From Ignatzschineria cameli (GTDB taxonomy: Bacteria > Pseudomonadota > Gammaproteobacteria > Cardiobacteriales > Wohlfahrtiimonadaceae): DNA of 64,000 nucleotides. The notes under the pieces were generated by a model. It did no database searches and was not told the origin of the DNA. It saw only the letters and a program-made list of their open reading frames with translations. The translations under genes and the position numbers were made by a program. Of this stretch, positions 18,520 to 27,497 are shown one piece after another. Position 1 is the first letter of the stretch; each line of letters starts with the position of its first letter. Where the stretch lies: contig NZ_QEWW01000006.1 in assembly GCF_003121895.1 (NCBI RefSeq), forward strand, positions 1 to 64,000. The letters are read 5' to 3'.

Positions 18520-19446
18520 CTATGGGATTAAGAGTCTATTTCTCAAAGCTGTTTGTGTTTCCGGCGTGATGGCTAAGCCTTCGAGAAGATAGTTATCGAT
18601 GGAGCCATATTGGTTCTCTGCTTCAGAAAAAGCCATCAAGAGCCAATCATCCTGCACACCTAAAAAGGGAGAGAAAGCAATTGCCGCGGCAACACCCTTT
18701 TCAGTCGCCATTTTGTTGAAGCTCTGTGTGATTGAGTGGCGAGAATACTCATTAGAAGCAAGGAAATCTGCCACGATCTCCTCTTGAGAAACGCCGGCAA
18801 TATATTGCAATAGGGCAGAGACCCAGCCCGTTCGATCTTTACCGCCGGAGCAGTGGAAGAGTTGATTCCCTTCATTTTGCGCAATTTCCGTGAGAAGCGT
18901 ACCGATCTGTGCGCGTGTGATAGGATCATTAACAAAGTTAAGGTAGATCTCTTCTGCACCGGCAATTGTGATCTCTGGCTTTTGGGTAAAGCCTACACGG
19001 ACAGGCTCAATATCGTCCCAACCTAAGAGATTGATATTGTGCCACTTCGCGCCGGGGATCTCACTATCGGGATGGAGCGCTATCTCGCCGGGAGTGCGAA
19101 GATCGTAGATATGGGTGATATTGAGAGCGGCTAATTTTTCTGCCTCTTCCGGGGAGAGAAGAAGGGCATTTGCGCGATAGAGTCGCCCCTGTTGTAACTT
19201 TTCGCCACGATCATTTTGGTAAGCTTGTTGATTGCCGGCAACATCACGAAAATTATCCACCTTTTGAAAATGGATAGCGCTTGAATGAACATTTGAATGG
19301 GAATCTTGTTTCTGCATTATCTCCTCCCTTGGGGTTGTGCTATTTTCTGCCGCTTGAAGAGAGAGTGGGATACTTAATGCTGTCTGAAGTAGCAGGAGTG
19401 TTAACCATTGATGGCGTCGGATTTGTCTCTCGCTGTGAGTTTTCAT
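18520..19446 (-). CDS. Secreted tyrosine-type protein phosphatase
   Basis: A 308-aa protein with an N-terminal signal (WLTLLLLQTALSIPLSLQA). The catalytic loop is HCSGGKDRTGW, a CX5R phosphatase motif with Lys after Gly-Gly, as in the Y_phosphatase3 family (LipA/MptpB type), which act on phosphotyrosine and often phosphoinositides. NFRDVAGN and GRLYRANAL are the family's conserved N-terminal elements, and YDLRTPGEI carries the usual Asp-Leu-Arg. The start is the ATG with AAGGAG upstream; the upstream extension of the frame is dismissed. Exported to the periplasm or outside; target unknown. Confidence 0.85.
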   Translation of the reverse strand: MKTHSERQIRRHQWLTLLLLQTALSIPLSLQAAENSTTPREEIMQKQDSHSNVHSSAIHFQKVDNFRDVAGNQQAYQNDRGEKLQQGRLYRANALLLSPEEAEKLAALNITHIYDLRTPGEIALHPDSEIPGAKWHNINLLGWDDIEPVRVGFTQKPEITIAGAEEIYLNFVNDPITRAQIGTLLTEIAQNEGNQLFHCSGGKDRTGWVSALLQYIAGVSQEEIVADFLASNEYSRHSITQSFNKMATEKGVAAAIAFSPFLGVQDDWLLMAFSEAENQYGSIDNYLLEGLAITPETQTALRNRLLIP

Positions 19447-19679
19447 TTGTTTCTCCTTATTTGAAGTTTGGGATGCGCAAATTATAGGGAGAGTAGATGA
19501 CAACTTCTTAACAGCAGCGGGAAAATTTGTGATAAAAACTATTTTCGCTAATAATTTAAGCATCTATTTAAGCATAACTTTTTCTTTTCTTCAGGAGCGA
19601 GATGGTATCCTTGAGGCAGATTAAAGAGCGTTAGATCAAATTTTCTGATCGATTTTTTTAAAGAGTATGAAGGAGTTAT

Positions 19680-20327
19680 ATGATTGAATTGATCAAAGTG
19701 GTCTCAATTGGGGTGATGATGCTACTGCCATTGGCCAATCCTTTAACGGCGATAGCGATGTATCTCGGCTTATCGAGCCGCATGTCCATTGAAGAGCGAA
19801 AAAAGACCGCCTCTCAGAGTGCTTTCTATACACTCGCGATACTCTTGACGACATGGTATCTCGGCCACTTTATTATGGGGGTTTTTGGAATCTCTATTCC
19901 TGGGCTACAGATTGCCGGCGGGATGATTGTAGCCTTTATCGGTTTTATGATGCTCTTTCCTCCATCGAAGCAGGCGCCTGAAGAGGTGGAATCGGCGGGT
20001 AAGAGTAGTAGTATCAGTTTTGTTCCCTTAGCGATGCCGGCAACGGCAGGCCCCGGAACCATTGCATTGGTGATTAGTACCGGCTCAACCTTTCATACCA
20101 GTAGCCATATCTCTGAATTTGTCTATCTTGCGGCGCCACCTATTGTTGCACTCTTGATTGCTGCACTTCTCTGGATAGGGCTTCGTAGCGCTGCCACTAT
20201 TATGCGAGTGTTAGGCGCGAAGGGGATTGAAGCGATCTCAAGGTTGATGGGTTTTCTCCTTGTCTGTATGGGCGTTCAATTTATTATTAATGGCGTATTG
20301 GCGATTATCCATCAGTATCAAGGATAG
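19680..20327 (+). CDS. MarC family integral membrane protein
   Basis: A 215-aa UPF0056/MarC protein with six predicted helices in two similar halves: LLPLANPLTAIAMYLGL at the start and VPLAMPATAGPGTIALVIS in the middle are the paired family signatures. It has a good AAGGAG site and its own terminator. The function of MarC proteins is unsettled; despite the name they do not control multidrug resistance. Confidence 0.9.
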   Translation: MIELIKVVSIGVMMLLPLANPLTAIAMYLGLSSRMSIEERKKTASQSAFYTLAILLTTWYLGHFIMGVFGISIPGLQIAGGMIVAFIGFMMLFPPSKQAPEEVESAGKSSSISFVPLAMPATAGPGTIALVISTGSTFHTSSHISEFVYLAAPPIVALLIAALLWIGLRSAATIMRVLGAKGIEAISRLMGFLLVCMGVQFIINGVLAIIHQYQG

Positions 20328-20384
20328 AGCGGAAAAGCAGATCGTAGGATCAAATTGCAGGATTAGAATCAAGAAAACCTAAGA

Positions 20385-20412
20385 AGAGACGATTCGGACG
20401 TCTCTTTTTTTA
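20385..20412 (+). terminator. marC terminator
   Basis: AGAGACG at 20385 pairs with CGTCTCT ending at 20405, followed by T run. Confidence 0.85.
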
Positions 20413-20521
20413 CGCTTCCTTTTCAGCCTCTCTTTCAGCTTTCCCTTCAGCTCTCTTTTAATGTTTTATTAAGCTTCGATTTTTATACTAAGCCTCTACT
20501 TCAGAGGAGGCTTATTCCATT

Positions 20522-22225
20522 ATGATTATCAGAGATGTAACATCCGCTTTACGGGGAACTGATGGCGGGCAAGTGCCGGTACAAGAGGCACACCTACCGA
20601 AGCAGGGCGTTCCCCTCTTTGTCGGTATTCTATTTGCGGCCTTGATCTCAGTCTTAACCCAAAATATTGTCTTTTGGCGCGGCGTGAGTGAGAGCTTGAT
20701 TCTCGATTCCGCTTGGAGCGGATTTTTTCTCTTCTCCCTCTTTCTGACCTTATGGTGCCTTACAACGATTCTCTACTCGCTCCTCTTATGGGGGCGCTTA
20801 CGGTTGCCACTGCTCTTTCTGATCTTTCTCTTCTCAACGCTCTTTAATTACTACTCCTACTACTATCAGATCTATATGGATCGCGATATGTTGATCAATA
20901 TTATTGAGACCAATAGTGGCGAGGTGGTAAATCTGATTAGCCTGAAACTCTTCATCTGGCTACTTGTTGGCGCAGGCCTCCCTTTTTTAGTGGTTTGGAA
21001 GTTACCGATACGTCGGACAAAGGTGGGAAGCTCTCTTCTTCAACGAATACTCTTAATTGGGCTCGCACTGCTACTGCTATTAGGTAGTGCAGCGCTCTTT
21101 TATAAGGATTATGCCTCCTATTTTCGCAATAATAGACCACTTTTAAAGCTAACAATGCCCTTTAGCTATATCTCAAGTGGACTCTCTTATACTCGGAAGG
21201 TCTATGCTGATAATCTCCCTTTTCAGAAGATTGGGGAAGATGCTTCTCTTGCGAGACATCCAGATTCAGAGCAGGGCAAGCGCCTCTTTATTTTGGTGGT
21301 CGGTGAGACAGCACGGAGTAAAAACTTCTCCCTCAATGGTTATCAGAAGGAGACCAATCCGCTTCTCTCTCAAGAGCCCAATTTGGTGAGCTTTAAAGAT
21401 GTCTCCGCTTGTGGGACCGCTACCGCGATCTCTGTTCCTTGTATGTTCTCCCGTTTAACAAGGGAAAATTTTGATAAAGTGCGCGCGAGTAAGGAGGAGA
21501 ATCTTCTCGATATCTTACAACGAGCGGGCTATCAATTACTCTGGCGAGAGAATGATAATGGCTGTAAAGGCGTTTGTGATCGCATTCCGACTCAATATGT
21601 TGAGGAGTATCTCGATCTGCCAAAATCGGTGACCGGTTTCTATTATGACCAATATCTTTTAACGGGATTGGAGGATTATATCGCCGCGCAAAGTGATCAT
21701 GATGAGAATTTGGTGATTGTTCTGCATATGAATGGCAGTCACGGGCCAACTTACTATCAGCGTTATCCAGAGCAGTTTCGACAATTTACCCCGAGTTGCG
21801 ATACCAATAAGATAGAGACCTGTGATCAAGTTGCCTTAGAGAATGTCTATGATAATACGATCCTCTATACAGATTATGTTTTAGCGGAGACTATTGCCCT
21901 TTTGAAGCGTTTTTCCGGCGAATATGAGACGGCGATGCTCTATCTTTCGGATCATGGTGAATCTTTAGGGGAGAATCGATTCTATCTCCATGGCGCGCCC
22001 TATGCGATTGCCCCGATGGAGCAGAAGCAGGTGCCAATGATCTTTTGGGCCGACTCCAACTTTTACCAAAAACAACAATTATCCCAAGCATGCTTGCAGC
22101 AGATGGCAGAAGAGGCGGCATTGTCACAAGATAATCTCTTCCACTCCCTTCTTGGCTTGCTCTCGGTAGAGACGGCAGTTTATGATGAATCGATGAATCT
22201 CTTTAAAGGATGCCAAATATTATGA
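20522..22225 (+). CDS. eptA: Lipid A phosphoethanolamine transferase
   Basis: Adds phosphoethanolamine to lipid A in the outer leaflet of the inner membrane, lowering negative charge and polymyxin binding. The 567-aa protein has five N-terminal helices (about residues 30-190) and a periplasmic alkaline-phosphatase-type domain: VVGETARSKNFSLNGY (metal Glu), ACGTATAISVPCMFS with the likely catalytic Thr301, HMNGSHGPTY, and LSDHGESLGE (Asp-His metal ligands). The N-terminal ~25 residues are hydrophilic and unusual. The stop overlaps the start of the response regulator as ATGA, so the genes are coupled. Confidence 0.95.
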   Translation: MIIRDVTSALRGTDGGQVPVQEAHLPKQGVPLFVGILFAALISVLTQNIVFWRGVSESLILDSAWSGFFLFSLFLTLWCLTTILYSLLLWGRLRLPLLFLIFLFSTLFNYYSYYYQIYMDRDMLINIIETNSGEVVNLISLKLFIWLLVGAGLPFLVVWKLPIRRTKVGSSLLQRILLIGLALLLLLGSAALFYKDYASYFRNNRPLLKLTMPFSYISSGLSYTRKVYADNLPFQKIGEDASLARHPDSEQGKRLFILVVGETARSKNFSLNGYQKETNPLLSQEPNLVSFKDVSACGTATAISVPCMFSRLTRENFDKVRASKEENLLDILQRAGYQLLWRENDNGCKGVCDRIPTQYVEEYLDLPKSVTGFYYDQYLLTGLEDYIAAQSDHDENLVIVLHMNGSHGPTYYQRYPEQFRQFTPSCDTNKIETCDQVALENVYDNTILYTDYVLAETIALLKRFSGEYETAMLYLSDHGESLGENRFYLHGAPYAIAPMEQKQVPMIFWADSNFYQKQQLSQACLQQMAEEAALSQDNLFHSLLGLLSVETAVYDESMNLFKGCQIL

Positions 22226-22896
22226 AGCTATTAATTGTCGAGGATGATCCACTCTTAAAACAAGGGTTAGAGCGCGCCTTACTTAAGGAGGATTATGTGG
22301 TCGATAGTGCAGAAACGCTCAAGGAGGCAAGAGCCTTTTTAGCGGTTGAAGAGAGTCACTATAGCGCTATTTTGCTCGATTTGGGGCTTCCTGATGGAGA
22401 TGGATTAACACTTCTTTCAGATCTTCGTCAGCGGGAGAATCAGCTTCCCATTCTCATTATCACAGCGCGAGATACGGTCGATGATCGGGTGATCGGTCTA
22501 GATGCTGGTGCGGATGATTATCTTCTAAAACCCTTTGCCTTAGCAGAGCTCTATGCGCGTCTCCGGGCGATTATTCGACGCCATTGTGGGGTTGCTAATA
22601 ATCAGTTGGAGATTGCCGATTTTCAGCTCGATCTGACGCAGAAAGAGATCCGTTTAAAAGGGGATATTCTCGATCTGACGGTTCGCGAATATCTGATTCT
22701 CTCCCGTCTTCTTTTAAAGTATGGCCAGGTTGTTGCGCGAGAATTTCTGCAACAGGATCTCTACTCTTGGCAGGATCAATTAGGTTCAAACACATTAGAG
22801 GTCTATATCCATCGATTGCGACAGAAGGTGGGGAGGGAGCGCATAGAGACGGTGCGCGGTTTTGGTTATCAATTGATCGATGAGACTCGAGGATAG
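22222..22896 (+). CDS. pmrA: OmpR-family response regulator (PmrA/BasR-like)
   Basis: A 224-aa two-component regulator. Receiver domain residues 1-115 with the acidic pair Asp8/Asp9, phospho-acceptor Asp53 (ILLDLGLPDGDG) and LLKPF; winged-helix DNA-binding domain at about 130-222 (LDLTVREYLILSRLLL, EVYIHRLRQKVG, TVRGFGYQL). The start is the ATG in the ATGA overlap with eptA. Gene order eptA-regulator-kinase is that of the enterobacterial eptA-basRS operon, so it likely controls lipid A modification; a QseB-like role is possible. Confidence 0.9.
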   Translation: MKLLIVEDDPLLKQGLERALLKEDYVVDSAETLKEARAFLAVEESHYSAILLDLGLPDGDGLTLLSDLRQRENQLPILIITARDTVDDRVIGLDAGADDYLLKPFALAELYARLRAIIRRHCGVANNQLEIADFQLDLTQKEIRLKGDILDLTVREYLILSRLLLKYGQVVAREFLQQDLYSWQDQLGSNTLEVYIHRLRQKVGRERIETVRGFGYQLIDETRG

Positions 22897-22897
22897 T

Positions 22898-23932
22898 ATG
22901 GGGATCAAGCGCAGATTATTTTTGGCATTAACGGGGATCATCTTAATTTCAGGGTTAACAATTATCGCATTGGTGGCTTATGAAGTAGGGGAGCAGATTG
23001 AGATCTTAACCGATCATGGTTTAAGTGATGCGGAGAAGGTTGATGCGATGCGGCATGAAGCTAAAGAGATCTTAATCGCGCTGACGCTCTTTATTATTCT
23101 GATTTTGATCGGTGCGCTCTTATCGATTCGTTATGTAACGCAGCGGTTACTCATTCCATTTGAAAGGTTGAGTGAGGAGCTCTCGCAGCGAAGCTCTCTT
23201 AATTTAACACCGATTGAGTTACCAACGCCATCGACAGAGATGGCGATGATGGTATTGAAGGTGAATCAGCTTTTGCAAAATATCGGGCAGCGGATTGAGT
23301 ATGAGAAGGCTTTTTCTGCCGATGTTGCTCATGAGTTACGAACGCCCCTTGCCGGCATGCGGCTAACATTAGAGTTGATGGAAGAGCAACCTGAGACGCA
23401 GCTTTTGATCAATCGTATCGATGATCTTCTAATTACGATCGAGCGTCTGCTCCAATTCTCTCGAGCAAGTTATCAGCTTCGTCTAGAAAATGTTGCAGAA
23501 TTTGATCTGATTCAGACGGTGATCGAGCCTCTATTAGCGGAGTATCAACCTCACTTTCCTCATCCTCTAAAGGTGAGTGTGCCGGCGAGATTAATGATGC
23601 GAGGTGATGCGAGTCTGATCTATCTTCTTTTAAAGAATCTGCTCGATAATATTCGCTTCTATGCCGCCGATGGGGAGTATAGTGAGATCATCGCTCGCGC
23701 AGAGAATGGCGATATTCTTTTGGAGGTAAAAGATCGCGGACCGGGGATTCCTCGAGAGGAGAAAGAGCGGCTCAAGGCGCGTTTTCATCGAGCAGATCGA
23801 TCACGGCAAGGTTTTGGCTTAGGACTTCATATTGTAGAGAAGATAGTTTTAGCTCATCATGGTGAGATCCGCTTTTTAGAGCGAGATGATCACTTATCAG
23901 GTTTACAGATTCGTATCCTCTTTCCACAATAG
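22898..23932 (+). CDS. pmrB: Sensor histidine kinase (PmrB/BasS- or QseC-like)
   Basis: A 344-aa membrane kinase. Two helices (about 7-27 and 62-86) flank a short periplasmic loop of about 35 residues, as in PmrB. His145 in FSADVAHELRTPLAGM is the phosphorylation site; the ATPase part shows the N box (LLKNLLDNIRFY), DRGPGIPREE and FGLGLHIV. The start ATG is one base after the stop of the regulator gene. The short loop has few acidic residues, so which signal it senses (Fe3+, low pH, peptides) is open. Confidence 0.9.
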   Translation: MGIKRRLFLALTGIILISGLTIIALVAYEVGEQIEILTDHGLSDAEKVDAMRHEAKEILIALTLFIILILIGALLSIRYVTQRLLIPFERLSEELSQRSSLNLTPIELPTPSTEMAMMVLKVNQLLQNIGQRIEYEKAFSADVAHELRTPLAGMRLTLELMEEQPETQLLINRIDDLLITIERLLQFSRASYQLRLENVAEFDLIQTVIEPLLAEYQPHFPHPLKVSVPARLMMRGDASLIYLLLKNLLDNIRFYAADGEYSEIIARAENGDILLEVKDRGPGIPREEKERLKARFHRADRSRQGFGLGLHIVEKIVLAHHGEIRFLERDDHLSGLQIRILFPQ

Positions 23933-23993
23933 GCGGTGGGGATCGCTATGAATTTGTGGATCTGTTTATTCGTTGAGAAAAAAAGCTGAACTG

Positions 23994-24494
23994 TTGCCGG
24001 ATCTTACGATCGCGCTCTTCCAGCGATTGTGTGCCGGCAAAGGGCGATCTTTACGATATCGTTTTGGAGTTGAGAGCACCCATCTGCGGGCATGCAGTGG
24101 TAAAAAGAGTGCAATAATCGGTTCCCGCAGCTCCATGAGTCATCTTATTTGTTGAGATTAACAGAGGCTGAACGATTGCCGGATCTTACGATCGCGCTCT
24201 TCCATCGATTGCATGCCGGCAAAGGGCGATCTTTACGACATCGTTTTGGAGTTGAGAGCACCCATCTGCGGGCAGGCAGTGGTAAAAAGAGTGCAATAGT
24301 GGGTTCCCGCGGCTCCATGAGTCATCTTATTTGTTGAGATTAACAGAGGCTGAACGATTGCCGGATCTTACGATCGCGCTCTTCCAGCGATTGTGTGCCG
24401 GCAAAGGGCGATCTTTACGACATCGTTTTGGAGTTGAGAGCACCCATCTGCGGGCATGCAGTGGTAAAAAGAGTGCAATAGTGGGTTCCCGCGG
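23994..24494 (+). repeat. Triple tandem array of a 182-bp B-A palindrome unit
   Basis: Three near-identical 182-bp units in tandem, each holding one 47-bp B palindrome (23994-24040, 24176-24222, 24358-24404) and one 47-bp A palindrome (24084-24130, 24266-24312, 24448-24494). The short open frames that run through the units are by-products of the repetition. It sits just after the eptA operon and may affect its 3' end. This is the clearest copy of the family found in the window. Confidence 0.92.
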
Positions 24495-24534
24495 CTCTAC
24501 TGACTCTCTTACTCTTTAAACTCCTCTTTTGAGA

Positions 24535-24563
24535 TAAAAAAAGCCTAGTCATAAGACTAGGCC
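24535..24563 (-). terminator. cysK terminator
   Basis: GCCTAGTC at 24543-24550 pairs with GACTAGGC at 24555-24562; on the minus strand it is followed by a long T run. Confidence 0.88.
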
Positions 24564-24620
24564 AAAGTAAGTAGGTATTTAAAGGAGGAATAAAATACCG
24601 TAACTCTAATATGGGGATGA

Positions 24621-25556
24621 TTATTCCTTTTCAAAGAGCGGTGTTGAAAGATATTTTTCACCACTATCAGGAAGAATCACTACAATTTTTTTATCCTCAT
24701 TTCCCGGACGAAGGGCAACTGAGAGCGCCGCTTTCATTGCAGCACTTGCAGAGATTCCAATTAATAGACCTTCTGTCGCTGCGACCTCTTTAGCAAGTTC
24801 AAATGCGCCACTATCGGAGATGGTAATAACTTCATCATAGATCGCTGTATCGAGCGTATCAGGGATAAATCCGGCACCAATTCCTTGGATTTTATGGGGA
24901 CCTGCTTCTCCTTTTGAAAGAACAGGTGAAGACTCTGGCTCTACCGCAATGATTTGAATATTAGGATTTTGCTTTTTAAGATAGCGACCTAAACCGGTAA
25001 TGGTGCCTCCGGTGCCGATGCCGGCGATTACAATATCAACCGTGCCATCAGTATCTTCCCAAATCTCAGGGCCGGTAGTCTCTTCATGAACTTTTGGGTT
25101 TGCCGGGTTAACAAATTGCCCTAAAATAACGCCCCCTTCAATCTCTTTTGTAAGCTCATCAGCCTTAGCAATCGCTCCTTTCATCCCTTTAACACCCTCG
25201 GTGAGCACTAACTCGGCACCATATGCCTTAAGCAGATTGCGGCGCTCGATACTCATTGTTTCCGGCATTGTTAAGATGATACGATACCCCTTTGCCGCAG
25301 CAACAGAAGCAAGCCCGATTCCGGTATTACCACTTGTCGGTTCAATAATGACCGCACCCGGTTTTAAGATGCCCGCTTTTTCAGCCGTGTCGATCATCGC
25401 ATATGCGATACGATCCTTAACGCTTCCAGCAGGATTGAGATACTCTAATTTCCCAATGATCGGCGTTTTTAAACCTTTCGATTTTGAAAAACGGTTAAAT
25501 GCTAAAAGTGGGGTATGGCCGATAAGATCAGTTAAACTTTCATAAATTTTTGTCAT
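24621..25556 (-). CDS. cysK: Cysteine synthase A
   Basis: O-acetylserine sulfhydrylase, a PLP enzyme that makes cysteine from O-acetylserine and sulfide. The 311-aa protein carries the PLP lysine in [11 protein letters not shown], the substrate loop [12 protein letters not shown], the phosphate loop [12 protein letters not shown] and PDSGEKYLS. The start is the ATG with AAGGAG upstream (MTKIYES); an earlier ATG adds seven residues that include the ribosome site. It is divergent from an Rrf2 regulator across 184 bp that contain a candidate operator. Confidence 0.96.
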   Translation of the reverse strand: MTKIYESLTDLIGHTPLLAFNRFSKSKGLKTPIIGKLEYLNPAGSVKDRIAYAMIDTAEKAGILKPGAVIIEPTSGNTGIGLASVAAAKGYRIILTMPETMSIERRNLLKAYGAELVLTEGVKGMKGAIAKADELTKEIEGGVILGQFVNPANPKVHEETTGPEIWEDTDGTVDIVIAGIGTGGTITGLGRYLKKQNPNIQIIAVEPESSPVLSKGEAGPHKIQGIGAGFIPDTLDTAIYDEVITISDSGAFELAKEVAATEGLLIGISASAAMKAALSVALRPGNEDKKIVVILPDSGEKYLSTPLFEKE

Positions 25557-25637
25557 CTTCTCTTCTCCTTGAGACAATCAATGGTTGCTTATAAGGTGCT
25601 TGTAGATGCAGATCGCGCTTATAAAAGAAAACTGCTA

Positions 25638-25666
25638 TTGACGAATGATAAGCATACCATTATTAT
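25638..25666 (+). promoter_or_regulatory. Promoter of the Rrf2 regulator
   Basis: TTGACG at 25638-25643 and TATTAT at 25661-25666 with a 17-bp spacer; transcription would start near 25673, at the edge of the inverted repeat. Confidence 0.6.
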
Positions 25667-25671
25667 ATGTT

Positions 25672-25692
25672 TACTCTATATCCTGTAGAGTA
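25672..25692. promoter_or_regulatory. Candidate operator between cysK and the Rrf2 gene
   Basis: TACTCTA at 25672-25678 and TAGAGTA at 25686-25692 form a perfect 7-bp inverted repeat with a 7-bp spacer. It overlaps the likely start of the regulator transcript and lies in the cysK upstream region, so one dimer could control both genes. Confidence 0.5.
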
Positions 25693-25740
25693 TCAGGATC
25701 TGGAAATAGTTGTCAATTAATATTGTATTGAGGAGTTTCT

Positions 25741-26181
25741 ATGAAGTTATCTGCAAAATCGCGTTATGCTTTAGCATCGCTTGTGAAGATGGCACTCGTC
25801 CATGAGTCTCAGCCTGTCACAACAGTTTTAGAAATTGCTGAAGATTTAGAGATTTCCAAAATCTATCTTGAGCGAATCTTCTCAGAGCTCCGTCGCGGTG
25901 AGGTTGTCGGTTCGATTAAAGGTGCGCAGGGTGGATATTACCTAATGCGCCCACCGAAAGAGATCACACTTTACGATATTTTAAATAGTGTTGAGCCAGC
26001 GCTCTTTACAGAGAATGATTCAACGGTTGAAGCAACGGCGCACAATATTGAACGCGCCCTTATTGAACAGGTTTATCGCCCGATGAGTGATGGATTGATG
26101 AAGATTTTAACCAATATTAAGTTATCCGATATCGCCTTAGAAGCACAGGAGGAAGAGGGTAACTATATGTATTATCTCTAA
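25741..26181 (+). CDS. Rrf2-family transcriptional regulator, CymR-like
   Basis: A 146-aa winged-helix regulator: MKLSAKSRYALASLVKMAL is the family opening, YLERIFSELRRGEVVGSIKG with AQGGYYL is the DNA-binding helix and wing. The three cysteines that hold the Fe-S cluster in IscR are absent; there is no cysteine in the protein at all. This fits the CymR branch, which in Firmicutes represses cysteine genes together with CysK. Divergence from cysK supports a cysteine-linked role, probably with autoregulation; that is inference. GAGGAG precedes the ATG. Confidence 0.85.
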   Translation: MKLSAKSRYALASLVKMALVHESQPVTTVLEIAEDLEISKIYLERIFSELRRGEVVGSIKGAQGGYYLMRPPKEITLYDILNSVEPALFTENDSTVEATAHNIERALIEQVYRPMSDGLMKILTNIKLSDIALEAQEEEGNYMYYL

Positions 26182-26203
26182 CCTCGGTATCGAAAATGCC
26201 AAT

Positions 26204-26250
26204 CTGCGGGCATGCAGTGGTGACAAGAGTGCAATAGTAGACTCTCGCAG
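26204..26250 (+). repeat. 47-bp palindrome, single A copy
   Basis: One subtype A element (CTGCGGG...CTCGCAG) right after the Rrf2 gene, exactly 47 bp. Confidence 0.75.
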
Positions 26251-26274
26251 CTTACAAACCTTCTTAGAGGTTAT

Positions 26275-26305
26275 TCATAAAAAATGCGCCCTGTAAGGCG
26301 CATTT
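26275..26305 (-). terminator. ygiBC terminator
   Basis: AATGCGCC pairs with GGCGCATT around CTGTAA; a T run follows on the minus strand, and a weaker one on the plus strand. Confidence 0.8.
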
Positions 26306-26330
26306 CTCTTTTTATGATTTTTAAAATCGA

Positions 26331-27494
26331 CTAACCAATAATCGCATGTGGATAGAAGCGAGAGAGATCCTGAGTGATACGAGAGTGATCTTCTCGAATG
26401 TTGAGTCCACAAGCACTATCGCCCACAACCCAACTGCCGACAACAACATGATTACCATCAAAAACAGGGAGTGGTTCATAGGCTTGAATAATTGAGCCTT
26501 CAATACCGTAAGGGCCATCAGCACTCTCTAATACTTGACCTTCTGTAATGATCTCCACATTTGCCCCTTCTCGAGAGAAGAGCGGTTTTTTAACGTAGCT
26601 ACTTAAGGTTTTAGCCTTGGGGTCATCGGCAAAATAGGTCGGAAGCAGGTATTGATGATCGGGGAACATCTCCCACAATAGTGGTAGGAGAGCCTTGTTA
26701 GAGAGAATCGCTTTCCAACCTGGCTCAAGCCAGAGCGTTTTGTTCATATCGAGATAACTCGCAAAATCCTCGCCTAACATAAACTCCCAAGGATAGAGTT
26801 TGAAGATCGCTCTAATCGGATCATCCTCTAAATCGGTATATTCCAGTTCACTATTAATTCCGATCTCTTCAATATAGAGAAATTGGGTCGCTAATCCCGC
26901 TTCTTGCGCACAATCTTCAAGGTACTCCACAGTGCCTCGATCCTCTTCAGAATCTTGACAGCAACTAAAGTGAAGAAGTTCAACCTGATGATAAGCGCGA
27001 AGTTCAGAAAATCGCGAGATCAATTGCTCCTGAATACTATTGAATTGATCCGCTACCATAGGGAGGTTCTTCGCTTCGATCTGATCTTCTAACCAGAGCC
27101 ATTGGAAGAAAGCGCTCTCATAGAGTGAGGTCGGCGTATCGGCATTATATTCTAAAAGCTTAAGACGCCCAGCGCCATCGTAAGCAAAATCGAAGCGGCC
27201 ATAGAGTGACGGCGCATTCTGTTCCCAAGAGTCACGAATAAAGCGCCAACTTTGTGGTGGAATCTGAAATCTTTCTAGTAATTTCTCACTTTTAACGACT
27301 CGCTCCACCGCTTTGAGCGCCATCTGATGAAGCTCTTCTGTCGCCGATTCGATCAGCTCAATCTCTTTAAGCCCAAATTGGTAGTAGAAATCTTCACACC
27401 AATAGCGTTCGCCATACATGGTGTGGAAATTGAAACCAAACTCTTCAGCCTGCTGTTGCCAATGGGGGCGTTCAGTAATGGGAATGCGTTTCAT
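26331..27494 (-). CDS. ygiC: Glutathionylspermidine synthase-like ATP-grasp protein (YgiC/YjfC)
   Basis: A 387-aa protein of the glutathionylspermidine-synthase C-terminal (ATP-grasp) family, without the amidase half. Visible family elements are SLYGRFDFAYDG, LLEYNADTPTSLYE, WLEPGWKAILSNK and KPLFSREGANVEI, then AYEPLPVFDGNHVVVGSW. E. coli YgiC and YjfC have this form; they are thought to join an amine to a peptide, but the substrate is not established. It starts 3 bp after the ygiB stop, so the two form an operon as in E. coli. Confidence 0.9.
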   Translation of the reverse strand: MKRIPITERPHWQQQAEEFGFNFHTMYGERYWCEDFYYQFGLKEIELIESATEELHQMALKAVERVVKSEKLLERFQIPPQSWRFIRDSWEQNAPSLYGRFDFAYDGAGRLKLLEYNADTPTSLYESAFFQWLWLEDQIEAKNLPMVADQFNSIQEQLISRFSELRAYHQVELLHFSCCQDSEEDRGTVEYLEDCAQEAGLATQFLYIEEIGINSELEYTDLEDDPIRAIFKLYPWEFMLGEDFASYLDMNKTLWLEPGWKAILSNKALLPLLWEMFPDHQYLLPTYFADDPKAKTLSSYVKKPLFSREGANVEIITEGQVLESADGPYGIEGSIIQAYEPLPVFDGNHVVVGSWVVGDSACGLNIREDHSRITQDLSRFYPHAIIG

Positions 27495-27497
27495 CGC

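Noticed and set aside
23994..24494. CRISPR array or integron attC sites
   Set aside because: The unit is 182 bp with no unique spacers and no cas genes. The hairpins lack the RYYYAAC/GTTRRRY ends of attC and no cassettes or integrase are present.
23973..24519. Three overlapping 60-62 codon frames resembling a repeated peptide
   Set aside because: They follow the 182-bp DNA repeat exactly and are explained by the palindromes; no ribosome sites.
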